NCBI GenBank assembly: GCA_946405645.1
Contig: CAMJHW010000027.1
Span: forward strand, 1-13,258
From: an uncultured Bacteroidales bacterium
Lineage (GTDB): Bacteria > Bacteroidota > Bacteroidia > Bacteroidales > UBA932
Length of the DNA stretch: 13,258 bases
Direction: 5' to 3'
The notes below the pieces were generated by a model that saw only the letters and a program-made list of their open reading frames with translations, ran no database searches and was not told the origin of the DNA. Both the position numbers and the translations under genes were made by a program. Below, one piece after another: positions 6,405 to 13,258 of this stretch. Numbering within the stretch: position 1 is the first letter of the stretch; each line of letters opens with the position of its first letter.

Positions 6405-8245
6405 TGACGATACTTGAACTTCTCGCACCGGCGAGAAATGCCGACATCGGCATCGCAGCAATCGACTGCGGTGCCGATGCCGTGTATATGGCCGGTGCGG
6501 AGTTCGGCGCGCGCAAGGACGCCGGAAACAGGATGGAGGATGTTGCGCGCGTCTGCGAGCACGCCCACCGCTACGGCGCCCGCGTGTTCCTGACCGTCAA
6601 CACCATCCTGTATGACGACGAGCTCGAGCGGGCGCACAGACTGATGCTCGAGGCTCAGGAGGCCGGTGTGGACGCATTCATCGTCCAGGATCCCGCCATC
6701 ACGCAGTGGGACGATATCATTGTTCCGCTGCACGCGTCCACGCAGTGCGCCATCCGCACTCCGGAAGACGCCCGCTTCCAGGAGAGCCTCGGCTACTCCA
6801 GGATAGTCGTGGAACGCGAGACGTCGCTGGCGACATTGAAGGAGATCCGCAAGGCCGTGGACTGCGAACTCGAGTTCTTCGTCCACGGAGCGCTTTGCGT
6901 CTGCTACAGCGGACAGTGCTATCTCTCGGAGAAGCTTGCAGGCCGCAGCGCCAACAGGGGCGCCTGCATACAGGCCTGCCGCTCGCTTTACGACCTGGCC
7001 GACGACAGCGGCAAGGTGCTGGTCAGGGACAAAGCCCTCCTGTCACTTAAAGACTACAGGCTTCTGAACCGCTTGGGAGAACTGGCGGAAGCTGGGGTCT
7101 GCTCATTCAAAATCGAAGGCCGCCTCAAGAACGCCTCCTATGTGAAGAACGTGGTCAGAGAGTACTCGCTGGCCCTTGACGCGTTGTGCGCGGCGCAGCC
7201 GGAGGCGTACCGCCGTTCGTCCTTTGGACGAGTCGAAGGCGGTTTCACGCCGGCTGCCGACCGCACCTTCAACCGCGGCTATACAGAGCTGTGGCTGGAC
7301 GGGAAGAGGGGCAAGTGGTCGTCGATGGATGCCCCGAAATCGATGGGAGAATACGTCGGCACGGTAAAGGCCGCAAGGCGCTCCGGAGCCGCATGCGAGC
7401 TCACGCTCGCCCTGGCGTCCGGCGTGCATCTGCACAACGGCGACGGCTTCGCCTTCGCCGGACGCGGAGGCGTCGTCGGTTTCCGCGGAGATGTCTGCGA
7501 AGGCAACGTCATCCGCTGCAAACCCGTCGAAGGGCTCCGCAATGGTACTGGCCTGTACCGCAACATCAACTCCGCATTCGAGCGCGAACTCGAGCGCAAC
7601 ATGCCCCGCCGCGAAATAGCCGTCACATTGGATGTAAGCATTTCCGGCAAATACAACATCGATATTACCGCTACCAGCGAGGACGGAAGGAAGGTCGAAA
7701 GCCCCTTCAAGTCCGACCTGGACACGGCGGAGAACCGCGAGCGCCAGGAGGCGATGATTCGAGAGCAGCTCTCCAAGCGCAGCGGGCACTATTCCTTCCG
7801 GCTGGGACGTCTGGACGTCCAGACCGCCGGAGGCTCCCTCCCGCTGCTAAGCGCTTCGCTGCTCAACAGCATACGCAGGCTCGTCGCTTCGGACCTGGAC
7901 GCCATACCGTGCAACAGGATACCGATGGCATCCGGCCGAAAAGATCCTTCGGTAAAAGTCGGAGCCAAGGAGCTTTCCTACAAATACAACGTCTCCAATT
8001 CAGCGGCAAGGGAGCTCTATGCCTCCCGCGGGGCGGAACGCATCGATCCCGCCTATGAACTGGCGCACCCGAAGGATGCAGAGCTGATGCGTACCCGTTA
8101 CTGCATCCGCTACGAACTCGGGATGTGCCCCGTACACCAGGGCGCAAAAGAGAGCCGCCCGCTGTTCCTTTTGAACAACGGACGGCGTCTGGCACTGCAT
8201 TTCGACTGCGCGAGATGCGAAATGACCGTCACTGAAGACGCATAA
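6404..8245 (+). CDS. U32 family protein with DUF3656 domain (RlhA-like Fe-S RNA hydroxylase candidate)
   Basis: A 613-residue cytoplasmic protein annotated by tradition as a U32 peptidase. The U32 signature (E-x-F-x2-G-[SA]-[LIVM]-C-x4-G-x-C-x-[LIVM]-S) is matched exactly at 157-175 (ELEFFVHGALC start at 155). Cys165, Cys172, Cys188 and Cys192 are candidates for the iron-sulfur site; FKIEGRLK at 235-242 is another family motif. A DUF3656-type segment spans about 385-500. E. coli RlhA (YdcP, 23S rRNA C2501 hydroxylation) has the same U32 plus DUF3656 plan and similar length, whereas TrhP (tRNA wobble uridine hydroxylation) is shorter, so an RNA hydroxylase role, fed by prephenate metabolism, is the best guess. 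The C-terminus adds four more cysteines (567, 575, 602, 605). It begins on the last base of the TPR stop codon. Exact RNA substrate uncertain. Confidence 0.9.
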   Translation: MTILELLAPARNADIGIAAIDCGADAVYMAGAEFGARKDAGNRMEDVARVCEHAHRYGARVFLTVNTILYDDELERAHRLMLEAQEAGVDAFIVQDPAITQWDDIIVPLHASTQCAIRTPEDARFQESLGYSRIVVERETSLATLKEIRKAVDCELEFFVHGALCVCYSGQCYLSEKLAGRSANRGACIQACRSLYDLADDSGKVLVRDKALLSLKDYRLLNRLGELAEAGVCSFKIEGRLKNASYVKNVVREYSLALDALCAAQPEAYRRSSFGRVEGGFTPAADRTFNRGYTELWLDGKRGKWSSMDAPKSMGEYVGTVKAARRSGAACELTLALASGVHLHNGDGFAFAGRGGVVGFRGDVCEGNVIRCKPVEGLRNGTGLYRNINSAFERELERNMPRREIAVTLDVSISGKYNIDITATSEDGRKVESPFKSDLDTAENRERQEAMIREQLSKRSGHYSFRLGRLDVQTAGGSLPLLSASLLNSIRRLVASDLDAIPCNRIPMASGRKDPSVKVGAKELSYKYNVSNSAARELYASRGAERIDPAYELAHPKDAELMRTRYCIRYELGMCPVHQGAKESRPLFLLNNGRRLALHFDCARCEMTVTEDA

Positions 8246-8250
8246 GCGTC
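8237..8250. repeat. Palindrome GACGC-ATAA-GCGTC at the convergent gene ends
   Basis: A perfect 5-bp stem with a 4-base loop. The U32 gene's TAA is in the loop (8243-8245), and the esterase gene's stop on the other strand (8251-8249) starts beside the right arm. It is symmetric and could act on transcripts from both sides, but it has no T-run on either strand, so it is at best a weak bidirectional terminator. Confidence 0.4.
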
Positions 8251-9619
8251 AATCCACGTCGAATATCTTACGGAAATGGTTCTCTTCCGTGAAGGGCAGC
8301 CATCCCGAATCTTCACCGGGATCGCCGTTCTTGCAGAAGTTGGTCCACGCTGACAGCATCTTGTCGCTGAGCCTCCTGTCGGCATCAGTAAATGGACGCC
8401 AGCAGCGGTCCAGCGTACCGAAGACATACCAGAGCTCGGCGGAATGGAAGGCGCCCGAATCGTCTCCGGGCAGCCTGCGGGTGAACATATAGTCGTACAC
8501 GGGCTTGCCTTCATAGTAGTTTCTGGAAGCGCAGAACTGTGCTATATCATTGGCGCGCTGCATGCCGTCGCCAACGGTGGAACCTATCATATAAGGAATG
8601 TCGGGGATGTGGTTCTGGGAAGCGGCCGTCGTGAAAGACTCTCCGTTCATATGCATGTCTGCCATAGGACCAATCGGGATGCTGTTGCCCTGAGCAGTAT
8701 AATCGGCATATTTCTGCATGATTTCCTGCGGGGAGGCCGCGCGCATCTGCTCGAGAGTGGTATAACCTGCGAAATCGCAGAATGCCTTGCCGGCATCCCA
8801 TGCCTGCTCATAATAAGGTTCGCGTCCCTGAAGCTCGGGATTGATGCCGCCGCCGCTCTGCATAATGGCTTTCGCTATCATTCCCTTGGTCAATGGAGTG
8901 GAGAGCAAGACCTGGACGCTGCGGGCTCCGGCGCTCTGTCCGAAGACGGTAATATTGTCGGGGTCACCGCCGAATTCGGAGATGTTCAGCTTCACCCACG
9001 CAAGGGCTGCAAGCTGGTCATAAAACGCATAGTTGCCCGAGCGGCCCTCCGCATCCTCTTCCTCGGAGAGAAGCTTGTGCCCCAGGAAACCGAATACACC
9101 CTCGCGGTAATTGAAGGTCACCAGGATGACGCCGCGGGAAGCCCAGGCGTCACCGTCGAAAGTGATTTCATTGCTAAAGCCGTGCGTGAAAGCGCCTCCG
9201 TGGATCCAGACGGCAACCGGGAGCTTTTGAGAAGCGTCGCCGAGCGACTTGGTCGGCGCCCAGACATTGAGATAAAGGCAATCCTCGCTCATCTCGGGCA
9301 TACCGGAGGAATAGAACTCCTTACCGTACAGGTCCATCGTACTGAGATCTTCCTGCCAGGGGATGCAACCGAAAGTGTCCGCGACCTTCACCCCCTTCCA
9401 GGGGACGACCGGCTGCGGCTCGCGCCAGCGCAGGTCCCCGACGGGCGGAGCGGCATAAGGAATGCCCTTGAACACGGTAACGCCCTTGGCTGCGGATGGA
9501 ACACCCTTAAGAGAGCCCCCTTCGACATTGAGGACAGGCTCCTTGGTGCAAGAAAAGACGGTAACGGACAACGATACCGCCAGCAATAGTTTGACGAAAG
9601 TTTTCATCCTTGTTTTCAT
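8249..9619 (-). CDS. Type-B carboxylesterase lipoprotein
   Basis: A 456-residue alpha/beta-hydrolase of the carboxylesterase type-B family that should cleave carboxylic esters outside the cytoplasm. The leader ends in the lipobox TVFSC with Cys24, so it is a lipoprotein. Family landmarks are GIPYAAPPVGDLRW (52-65), EDCLYLNVW (112-120), the oxyanion HGG (140-142), nucleophile GQSAG with Ser229, and catalytic His392 in FHSAELWYVFG. The acidic residue normally in a G-x-x-x-D-E-G context reads GSTVGDG, so Asp351 is the likely acid. It is short for the family (usually around 500-550), mainly through a reduced region before residue 340. ATG at 9619 is used here, but the ATG at 9607 (Met5, MKTFVKLLL) may be the true start, because the -7 box at 9628-9635 leaves almost no leader for the upstream one. 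Divergent from the GH43-CE1 gene, which suggests a role in removing acyl groups from plant polysaccharide. Confidence 0.9.
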   Translation of the reverse strand: MKTRMKTFVKLLLAVSLSVTVFSCTKEPVLNVEGGSLKGVPSAAKGVTVFKGIPYAAPPVGDLRWREPQPVVPWKGVKVADTFGCIPWQEDLSTMDLYGKEFYSSGMPEMSEDCLYLNVWAPTKSLGDASQKLPVAVWIHGGAFTHGFSNEITFDGDAWASRGVILVTFNYREGVFGFLGHKLLSEEEDAEGRSGNYAFYDQLAALAWVKLNISEFGGDPDNITVFGQSAGARSVQVLLSTPLTKGMIAKAIMQSGGGINPELQGREPYYEQAWDAGKAFCDFAGYTTLEQMRAASPQEIMQKYADYTAQGNSIPIGPMADMHMNGESFTTAASQNHIPDIPYMIGSTVGDGMQRANDIAQFCASRNYYEGKPVYDYMFTRRLPGDDSGAFHSAELWYVFGTLDRCWRPFTDADRRLSDKMLSAWTNFCKNGDPGEDSGWLPFTEENHFRKIFDVD

Positions 9620-9627
9620 TAGCGCTG

Positions 9628-9635
9628 CAAAGATA
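9628..9635 (-). promoter_or_regulatory. -7 box for the esterase gene
   Basis: Minus strand TATCTTTG matches TAnnTTTG. The start site would fall near 9622, about 15 bases before the ATG at 9607 but only a few before the one at 9619. No TTG is seen at normal -33 spacing. Confidence 0.5.
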
Positions 9636-9690
9636 CTGAAATTTGAATACTCTTGACCTAAGATTTACACTCATTATCGGAGGATTTCGC

Positions 9691-9698
9691 TAAATTTG
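9691..9698 (+). promoter_or_regulatory. -7 box for the GH43-CE1 operon
   Basis: TAAATTTG, an exact TAnnTTTG match, 37 bases before the first ATG of the fusion gene. No TTG lies 17-23 bases upstream, which would fit a promoter needing an activator. Confidence 0.5.
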
Positions 9699-9700
9699 GG

Positions 9701-9726
9701 CTACTATAACACGAAACTACTATAAC
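9701..9726 (+). repeat. Direct repeat CTACTATAAC x2 in the leader of the GH43-CE1 gene
   Basis: The ten bases CTACTATAAC occur exactly at 9701-9710 and 9717-9726, separated by ACGAAA (16-base period). They lie just after the -7 box and end 9 bases before the ATG, so they cover the expected start site and the untranslated leader. Possible uses are a protein-binding site or a leader RNA element; function is not shown. Confidence 0.55.
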
Positions 9727-9735
9727 TTATACCTG

Positions 9736-12700
9736 ATGATTATGCGTAAACCCTCAATGAAAAGCATCCTGACCCTCGTGGCCGCGGTGCTTATGTCCCT
9801 GTCTGCCTTCGGGCAGCAGCGGACCACGTTCTGCAACCCGCTCGACCTCTTCGCCGGCCACGAAAGGGCCGGACGCGGCGGCGAGCCGGTCGTACTGCTG
9901 TACCAGGACGATTACTATCTCTTCGTCACCGGACGCAGGGGATACTGGTACTCCCCCGATTTCCAGAACTGGAACTACGTCGACGCTCCCAATTTCCCCG
10001 GAGGCGTCGTGTCGGTAGTCGATATCGACGGCACCCTCTTCGCCTGCTCGATGAACAACAAGCGCATCTGCCGCTGCGACGACCCCAAGGCCGGTGTATG
10101 GACCGTCCTCGAGCAGCAGTTCGACAGCGACCGCTACGGCGATGCCAACATGTTCTACGACAACGGCCACCTCTACATGTACTACGGCTGGTCCCAGCTG
10201 ATGGCTTTCAAGGTGGTAGAGCTGGACAAGAAGACATTCAAGGAGATATCCGAACCCAAGGTCCTCTTCTTCAGCGACTATAAGAAGCACGGCTTCGAGA
10301 CCCGCAGGCACGACGACGTCATCTATTCGATCTTCGGCGGACGCCGAGACTACTTCGAGGAGGAATATCCCTGGATTGAAGGTCCCTGGATGACCAAGCA
10401 CAACGGTAAGTATTACCTGCAGTATGCCGCCATCGGACTCGAGTTCCTGTCCTATTCACACGGAGTCTATGTATCCGACAGTCCCATGGGTCCCTTCGAG
10501 TATTCACAGCACAACCCCCTGACCTTCAAGACCACCGGCTTCGCAGTCGGCGCAGGCCACGGAAGCACTTTCCACGATAAGAAAGGACATCTCTGGACCA
10601 TCTGCATGATTCCGGCCAGCTACGGTGGAGGCGGACGCGGCTCCGAGCTCGCCATCTATCCTACCGACGTCGATGCTGACGGCGTGATGTACTCCAACGT
10701 CTCGTTCGGCGACTATCCTCAGTATTACCCCGCCGACCGCAAGGACGGCGTGGACAACTACACCGGATGGAGGCTCCTTTCCCACAAGAAGAAAGTCACC
10801 GTATCCTCCACCTTCGAGGACAACAAGCCCGAGTATGGCGTGGACGAGAAGTTCATGACCAACTGGGTGGCTGAGACCGGAGATCCCGGCGAGTTCTTCC
10901 AGGTCGATCTCGGAAAGGTCTCCGACATCTACGCCATCCAGTGCAACTTCGACCATATCGGCGGACAGGCCGTGGCGCAACCCCGCGGAGCCGCCGCCGG
11001 CCAGCAGCTGCCCGAGCACTACCAGTGCTTCATAATCGAGACTTCCATCGACGGCGTCAACTGGACCAAGGTCCTCGACAAGAGCGACAACAAATACGAC
11101 CTGCACCACGACTACAACGAGTTCAAGACTCCCGTCCAGGGACGTTTCGTCCGCGTCACCAACGTAGCTCAGTGCCATGACGGCGCGAAGTTCTGCATGA
11201 AGGACCTCCGCATCTTCGGCAATCCTTATTCCGCAGGATCCGTCAAGGCCGGAGACGTCAAGGTCGTCCGCAACCCTGAGGACCGCCGCGAGGCCTCGCT
11301 CCTCTGGGAGCCGGTCCCGGGAGCCGACGGATACATCGTACGCTACGGCATCGAGCCCGACAAGCTGTACAACAGCTATATCGTCTATGACGGCAACTAC
11401 ATCAACATCCACAGCCTCAACACCGAGTCCGAGTACTTCTTCGAAGTCGAGTCCTTCGACTCCGGCCTCGACTATTACCGCGAGGTCAGCGAGCAGGTGA
11501 ACGGCACCGGCGGCGAGATCGAGCTCAACAGCGGCCGCGGCAGCTTCGCATACAGCGCCGGCAACCAGACCCAGCGCTTCATGGTCAAGGAAGGCGTGGA
11601 CGAGTATGTCTTCGAGAACATCACTCCCGGACACTGGACGCTCAACCACACCTTCGGCCCCGTCCTCTGGGCGGCCGAACTTACCGAAGCCGACCTGATC
11701 GGCGAAGGTGAGCCCGGCATCACCGCCAAGCTCACCGAGATGGGAGTCGGCACCCAGGTCACCGGCGAGATGGTCCTCAAGGTCGTGCGCGGCAAGGAAG
11801 CCGGCAAGATCATCGTCAACATCCTCCACAACAACCGCGGCGGCTGGCCCATGATGGGCATGGGCGGCGGTGGCGGCCGCGGCGGAGCCCAGGTCTCCTC
11901 GCCCGTCGTCAACCCTGACAACACCGTCACCTTCAACTACCGCAATCCTTCGGCAAAGAAAGTCCAGGTCAATGCGCAGTTCGCAAGCGGCCCCCAGGAC
12001 ATGGTCAAGGATGAGAACGGCGTATGGTCCGTCACCCTCGGTCCCGTCGCCCCCGACATGTATCCTTACAGTTTCGTGGTGGACGGCGTACAGATAATGG
12101 ACCCCCTCAACGCCGACTGGTTCCCCAATGAAACCTTCAAGAACAGCATAGTGGACGTCCGCGGACAGGGCGAGCCCCTGATCCACGCGCTCAAGAACGT
12201 CCCCCACGGCGCCGTCGATTATGTCAACTACTGGTCCGAGACCCTCGGCACCTACGGCAATGCCATCGTTTACACTCCTCCGACCTACTACAAGAACAAG
12301 AATAAGAAGTATCCCGTGTTCTACCTCATCAGCGGCACCACCGATACCGAGGAAGTGTACTACAAGGTCGGAAGGATGAATCTCATCCTCGACAACCTCC
12401 TCGCCGAGGGAGCTGCCAAGGAGATGATCATAGTCCTCCCCTACGGCAATCCTTCCAAGTACTTCCCGGCCGGAAAGGCTCCTCGCGTCGGAGACATGTT
12501 CACGAAAGACCTCGTCAACGACCTGATGCCGTATGTCGAGAAGAACTACCGCACCATCAACGACCGCGACCACAGGGCCATCGGCGGATTCTCCCGCGGA
12601 GGCAACCAGGGCCTTGCGGCCGGTCTGACCAACCTCGACAAGTTCTCCTGGCTGTGCTCCTACAGTTCGTTCACCAGCACCACCCTGCCGAACGTGTATG

Positions 12701-12912
12701 ACGATCCCCAGCTCAACGACAAGATCCACCTCTTCTGGCTCGGAGTCGGCACCGACGACTTCCTTTACGGCAACGCCAAGGAGTACATGGACTTCCTCGA
12801 CAGCAAGGGCATCAAGAACGTCAAGGAGTTCACCACCGACAAGTTCGGTCACACTTGGATGAACGCCAAGTACTTCCTCGACAAATCAATGAGACTTCTT
12901 TTCCAGGACTAA
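9736..12912 (+). CDS. Multimodular secreted enzyme: GH43 - discoidin - Fn3 - E-set - CE1 esterase
   Basis: A 1058-residue exported enzyme, probably for decorated arabinoxylan. The signal peptide ends near AFG/QQ (26-27); Met1, Met3 and Met8 are all possible starts. Domains in order: GH43-like five-bladed propeller (about 30-335) with general acid Glu215 (YPWIEGP), pKa-tuning Asp136 (YGDANMF) and Glu50 (GGEP) where the family normally has the base Asp; F5/8C discoidin-type carbohydrate-binding domain (350-497); Fn3 (503-590); an unassigned beta-rich stretch (597-700); a Gly/Met-rich linker (700-718); an immunoglobulin-like E-set domain (720-790); and a CE1/esterase-D alpha/beta-hydrolase (about 815-1058) with Ser953 in GFSRGG, Asp1007 or 1008 (GTDDFLYG) and His1039 (FGHTW). 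CE1 members include feruloyl and acetylxylan esterases; GH43 members include arabinofuranosidases and xylosidases. It heads an operon with a second CE1-type gene 15 bases downstream. Domain families are confident; substrates are inferred. Confidence 0.92.
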   Translation: MIMRKPSMKSILTLVAAVLMSLSAFGQQRTTFCNPLDLFAGHERAGRGGEPVVLLYQDDYYLFVTGRRGYWYSPDFQNWNYVDAPNFPGGVVSVVDIDGTLFACSMNNKRICRCDDPKAGVWTVLEQQFDSDRYGDANMFYDNGHLYMYYGWSQLMAFKVVELDKKTFKEISEPKVLFFSDYKKHGFETRRHDDVIYSIFGGRRDYFEEEYPWIEGPWMTKHNGKYYLQYAAIGLEFLSYSHGVYVSDSPMGPFEYSQHNPLTFKTTGFAVGAGHGSTFHDKKGHLWTICMIPASYGGGGRGSELAIYPTDVDADGVMYSNVSFGDYPQYYPADRKDGVDNYTGWRLLSHKKKVTVSSTFEDNKPEYGVDEKFMTNWVAETGDPGEFFQVDLGKVSDIYAIQCNFDHIGGQAVAQPRGAAAGQQLPEHYQCFIIETSIDGVNWTKVLDKSDNKYDLHHDYNEFKTPVQGRFVRVTNVAQCHDGAKFCMKDLRIFGNPYSAGSVKAGDVKVVRNPEDRREASLLWEPVPGADGYIVRYGIEPDKLYNSYIVYDGNYINIHSLNTESEYFFEVESFDSGLDYYREVSEQVNGTGGEIELNSGRGSFAYSAGNQTQRFMVKEGVDEYVFENITPGHWTLNHTFGPVLWAAELTEADLIGEGEPGITAKLTEMGVGTQVTGEMVLKVVRGKEAGKIIVNILHNNRGGWPMMGMGGGGGRGGAQVSSPVVNPDNTVTFNYRNPSAKKVQVNAQFASGPQDMVKDENGVWSVTLGPVAPDMYPYSFVVDGVQIMDPLNADWFPNETFKNSIVDVRGQGEPLIHALKNVPHGAVDYVNYWSETLGTYGNAIVYTPPTYYKNKNKKYPVFYLISGTTDTEEVYYKVGRMNLILDNLLAEGAAKEMIIVLPYGNPSKYFPAGKAPRVGDMFTKDLVNDLMPYVEKNYRTINDRDHRAIGGFSRGGNQGLAAGLTNLDKFSWLCSYSSFTSTTLPNVYDDPQLNDKIHLFWLGVGTDDFLYGNAKEYMDFLDSKGIKNVKEFTTDKFGHTWMNAKYFLDKSMRLLFQD

Positions 12913-12927
12913 AACGACGCATCCATC

Positions 12928-13258
12928 ATGAAAGCATACAGATTCCTTATCGCAGCTCTGCTGCTCATCATCCCGCTTTTCGCAAAGGCCCAGCCCGCAG
13001 CTGGCGAAGGACAGCGCCTCACCCCCCAGGTAATGGCCCGGATGTTCCCCGCCGGAGTAGTGTCTCCGGAGTACAATGACGACGGCAGCGTAACATTCCG
13101 CTACCAGTCCGCCGAGGCCAAGGAGGTCAAGCTCGACTGTCAGATGCTGTCCCAGGCCGCCCCTATGTACAAGGGCGCCGACGGCGTATGGACCATCACG
13201 GTCACCCCGGGCAAGCCCGACATCTACCCGTACTGCTTCCTCGTGGACGGCAAGCAGG
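12928..13258 (+). CDS. Secreted CE1-type esterase, N-terminal part (cut by right edge)
   Basis: The first 110 residues of an open frame that continues past the window. A signal peptide (MKAYRFLIAALLLIIPLFAKA, cleaved before QP) is followed by a short linker and an E-set domain at about 45-110. Aligned without gaps, residues 46-110 match residues 722-786 of the upstream fusion at 30 of 65 positions by hand count, including shared GVW, PD-YPY and VDG motifs. In Bacteroidetes this E-set type typically precedes a CE1 esterase, so the missing part is expected to be one, but it could carry other modules. It starts 15 bases after the stop of the GH43-CE1 gene with no promoter between, so it is cotranscribed. 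The ATG choice rests on the signal peptide. Confidence 0.85.
   Translation, partial: MKAYRFLIAALLLIIPLFAKAQPAAGEGQRLTPQVMARMFPAGVVSPEYNDDGSVTFRYQSAEAKEVKLDCQMLSQAAPMYKGADGVWTITVTPGKPDIYPYCFLVDGKQ

Noticed and set aside
5706..6461. A 251-codon minus-strand frame opposite the TPR gene
   Set aside because: Low-complexity Leu/Gly/Val/Asp product that mirrors the Lys/Glu/Ala-rich TPR codons; no independent signal.
7186..8058. A 290-codon plus-strand frame overlapping the U32 gene
   Set aside because: Arg/Pro-rich out-of-frame translation of the U32 gene, which itself matches the family signature exactly.
10504..12852. A 782-codon stop-free frame on the minus strand opposite the GH43-CE1 gene
   Set aside because: Its translation is a monotonous Val/Asp/Gly/Glu/Ala mix with no domain or signal, while the plus strand encodes clear enzyme domains. 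The strong C-ending codon bias of the real gene removes stops from the complementary frame.
1..13258. Search for CRISPR arrays, insertion sequences, integrase sites and phage genes
   Set aside because: No spaced repeat series, transposase or integrase motifs, or long terminal repeats were seen. The only exact tandem element found is the two-copy leader repeat at 9701-9726.

Overview
The window looks like a piece of a GC-rich Bacteroidetes (Bacteroidales) chromosome, probably from an uncultured gut or rumen plant-degrading lineage. The reasons are: spacers carry the Bacteroidetes-type -7 box TAnnTTTG (twice with a TTG element exactly 19 bp upstream); ribosome binding sites lack clear Shine-Dalgarno sequences; and the gene content (DUF3109 protein, split MacB-type exporter, secreted TPR protein, U32 protein with DUF3656, GH43 fused to a CE1 esterase) is typical of that phylum. 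The lineage guess below phylum level is inference. Coding density is very high and no gene-free stretch exceeds about 215 bases.

Layout. (1) Bases 1-1958, minus strand: an ATP-binding subunit followed 4 bases later by a MacB/FtsX-type permease that runs off the left edge with only its last residues missing. (2) Bases 1959-2171: an AT-rich control region with two good Bacteroidetes promoters pointing at the exporter. The distal one has its -7 box inside a perfect 9-6-9 palindrome, and two more inverted repeats lie between it and the gene. (3) Bases 2172-5376, minus strand: a two-gene operon of a secreted, apparently catalytically dead M16 (insulinase-type) protein and a cysteine-rich DUF3109 protein, 4 bases apart. 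(4) Bases 5469-8245, plus strand: a secreted TPR protein whose stop codon overlaps the start of a U32-family Fe-S protein resembling the RlhA (23S rRNA C2501 hydroxylase) architecture. The two operons diverge from a 92-base spacer with overlapping promoters. (5) Bases 8249-9619, minus strand: a type-B carboxylesterase lipoprotein, convergent with the U32 gene. (6) Bases 9736-13258, plus strand: a 1058-residue GH43 / discoidin / Fn3 / E-set / CE1 esterase fusion, followed 15 bases later by a second secreted CE1-type protein cut off by the right edge.

Working together: region 6 with the divergent lipoprotein esterase reads as a small hemicellulose-processing cluster. A GH43 would remove arabinose or xylose side groups and the CE1 and type-B esterases would remove feruloyl, acetyl or other acyl esters, as expected for decorated arabinoxylan. 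No SusC/SusD pair is visible, so this is either the flank of a polysaccharide utilisation locus or a stand-alone cluster. The left half looks like housekeeping and envelope genes: an exporter with its own regulated promoter, a protease-fold secreted protein, and an RNA-modification enzyme.

No wholly new defence or mobile system is visible. The most interesting signals are the palindrome-embedded exporter promoter, the degenerate M16/DUF3109 operon, and the multi-catalytic GH43-CE1 fusion with an unusual catalytic-base position, an unassigned internal domain and a tandem relative downstream.
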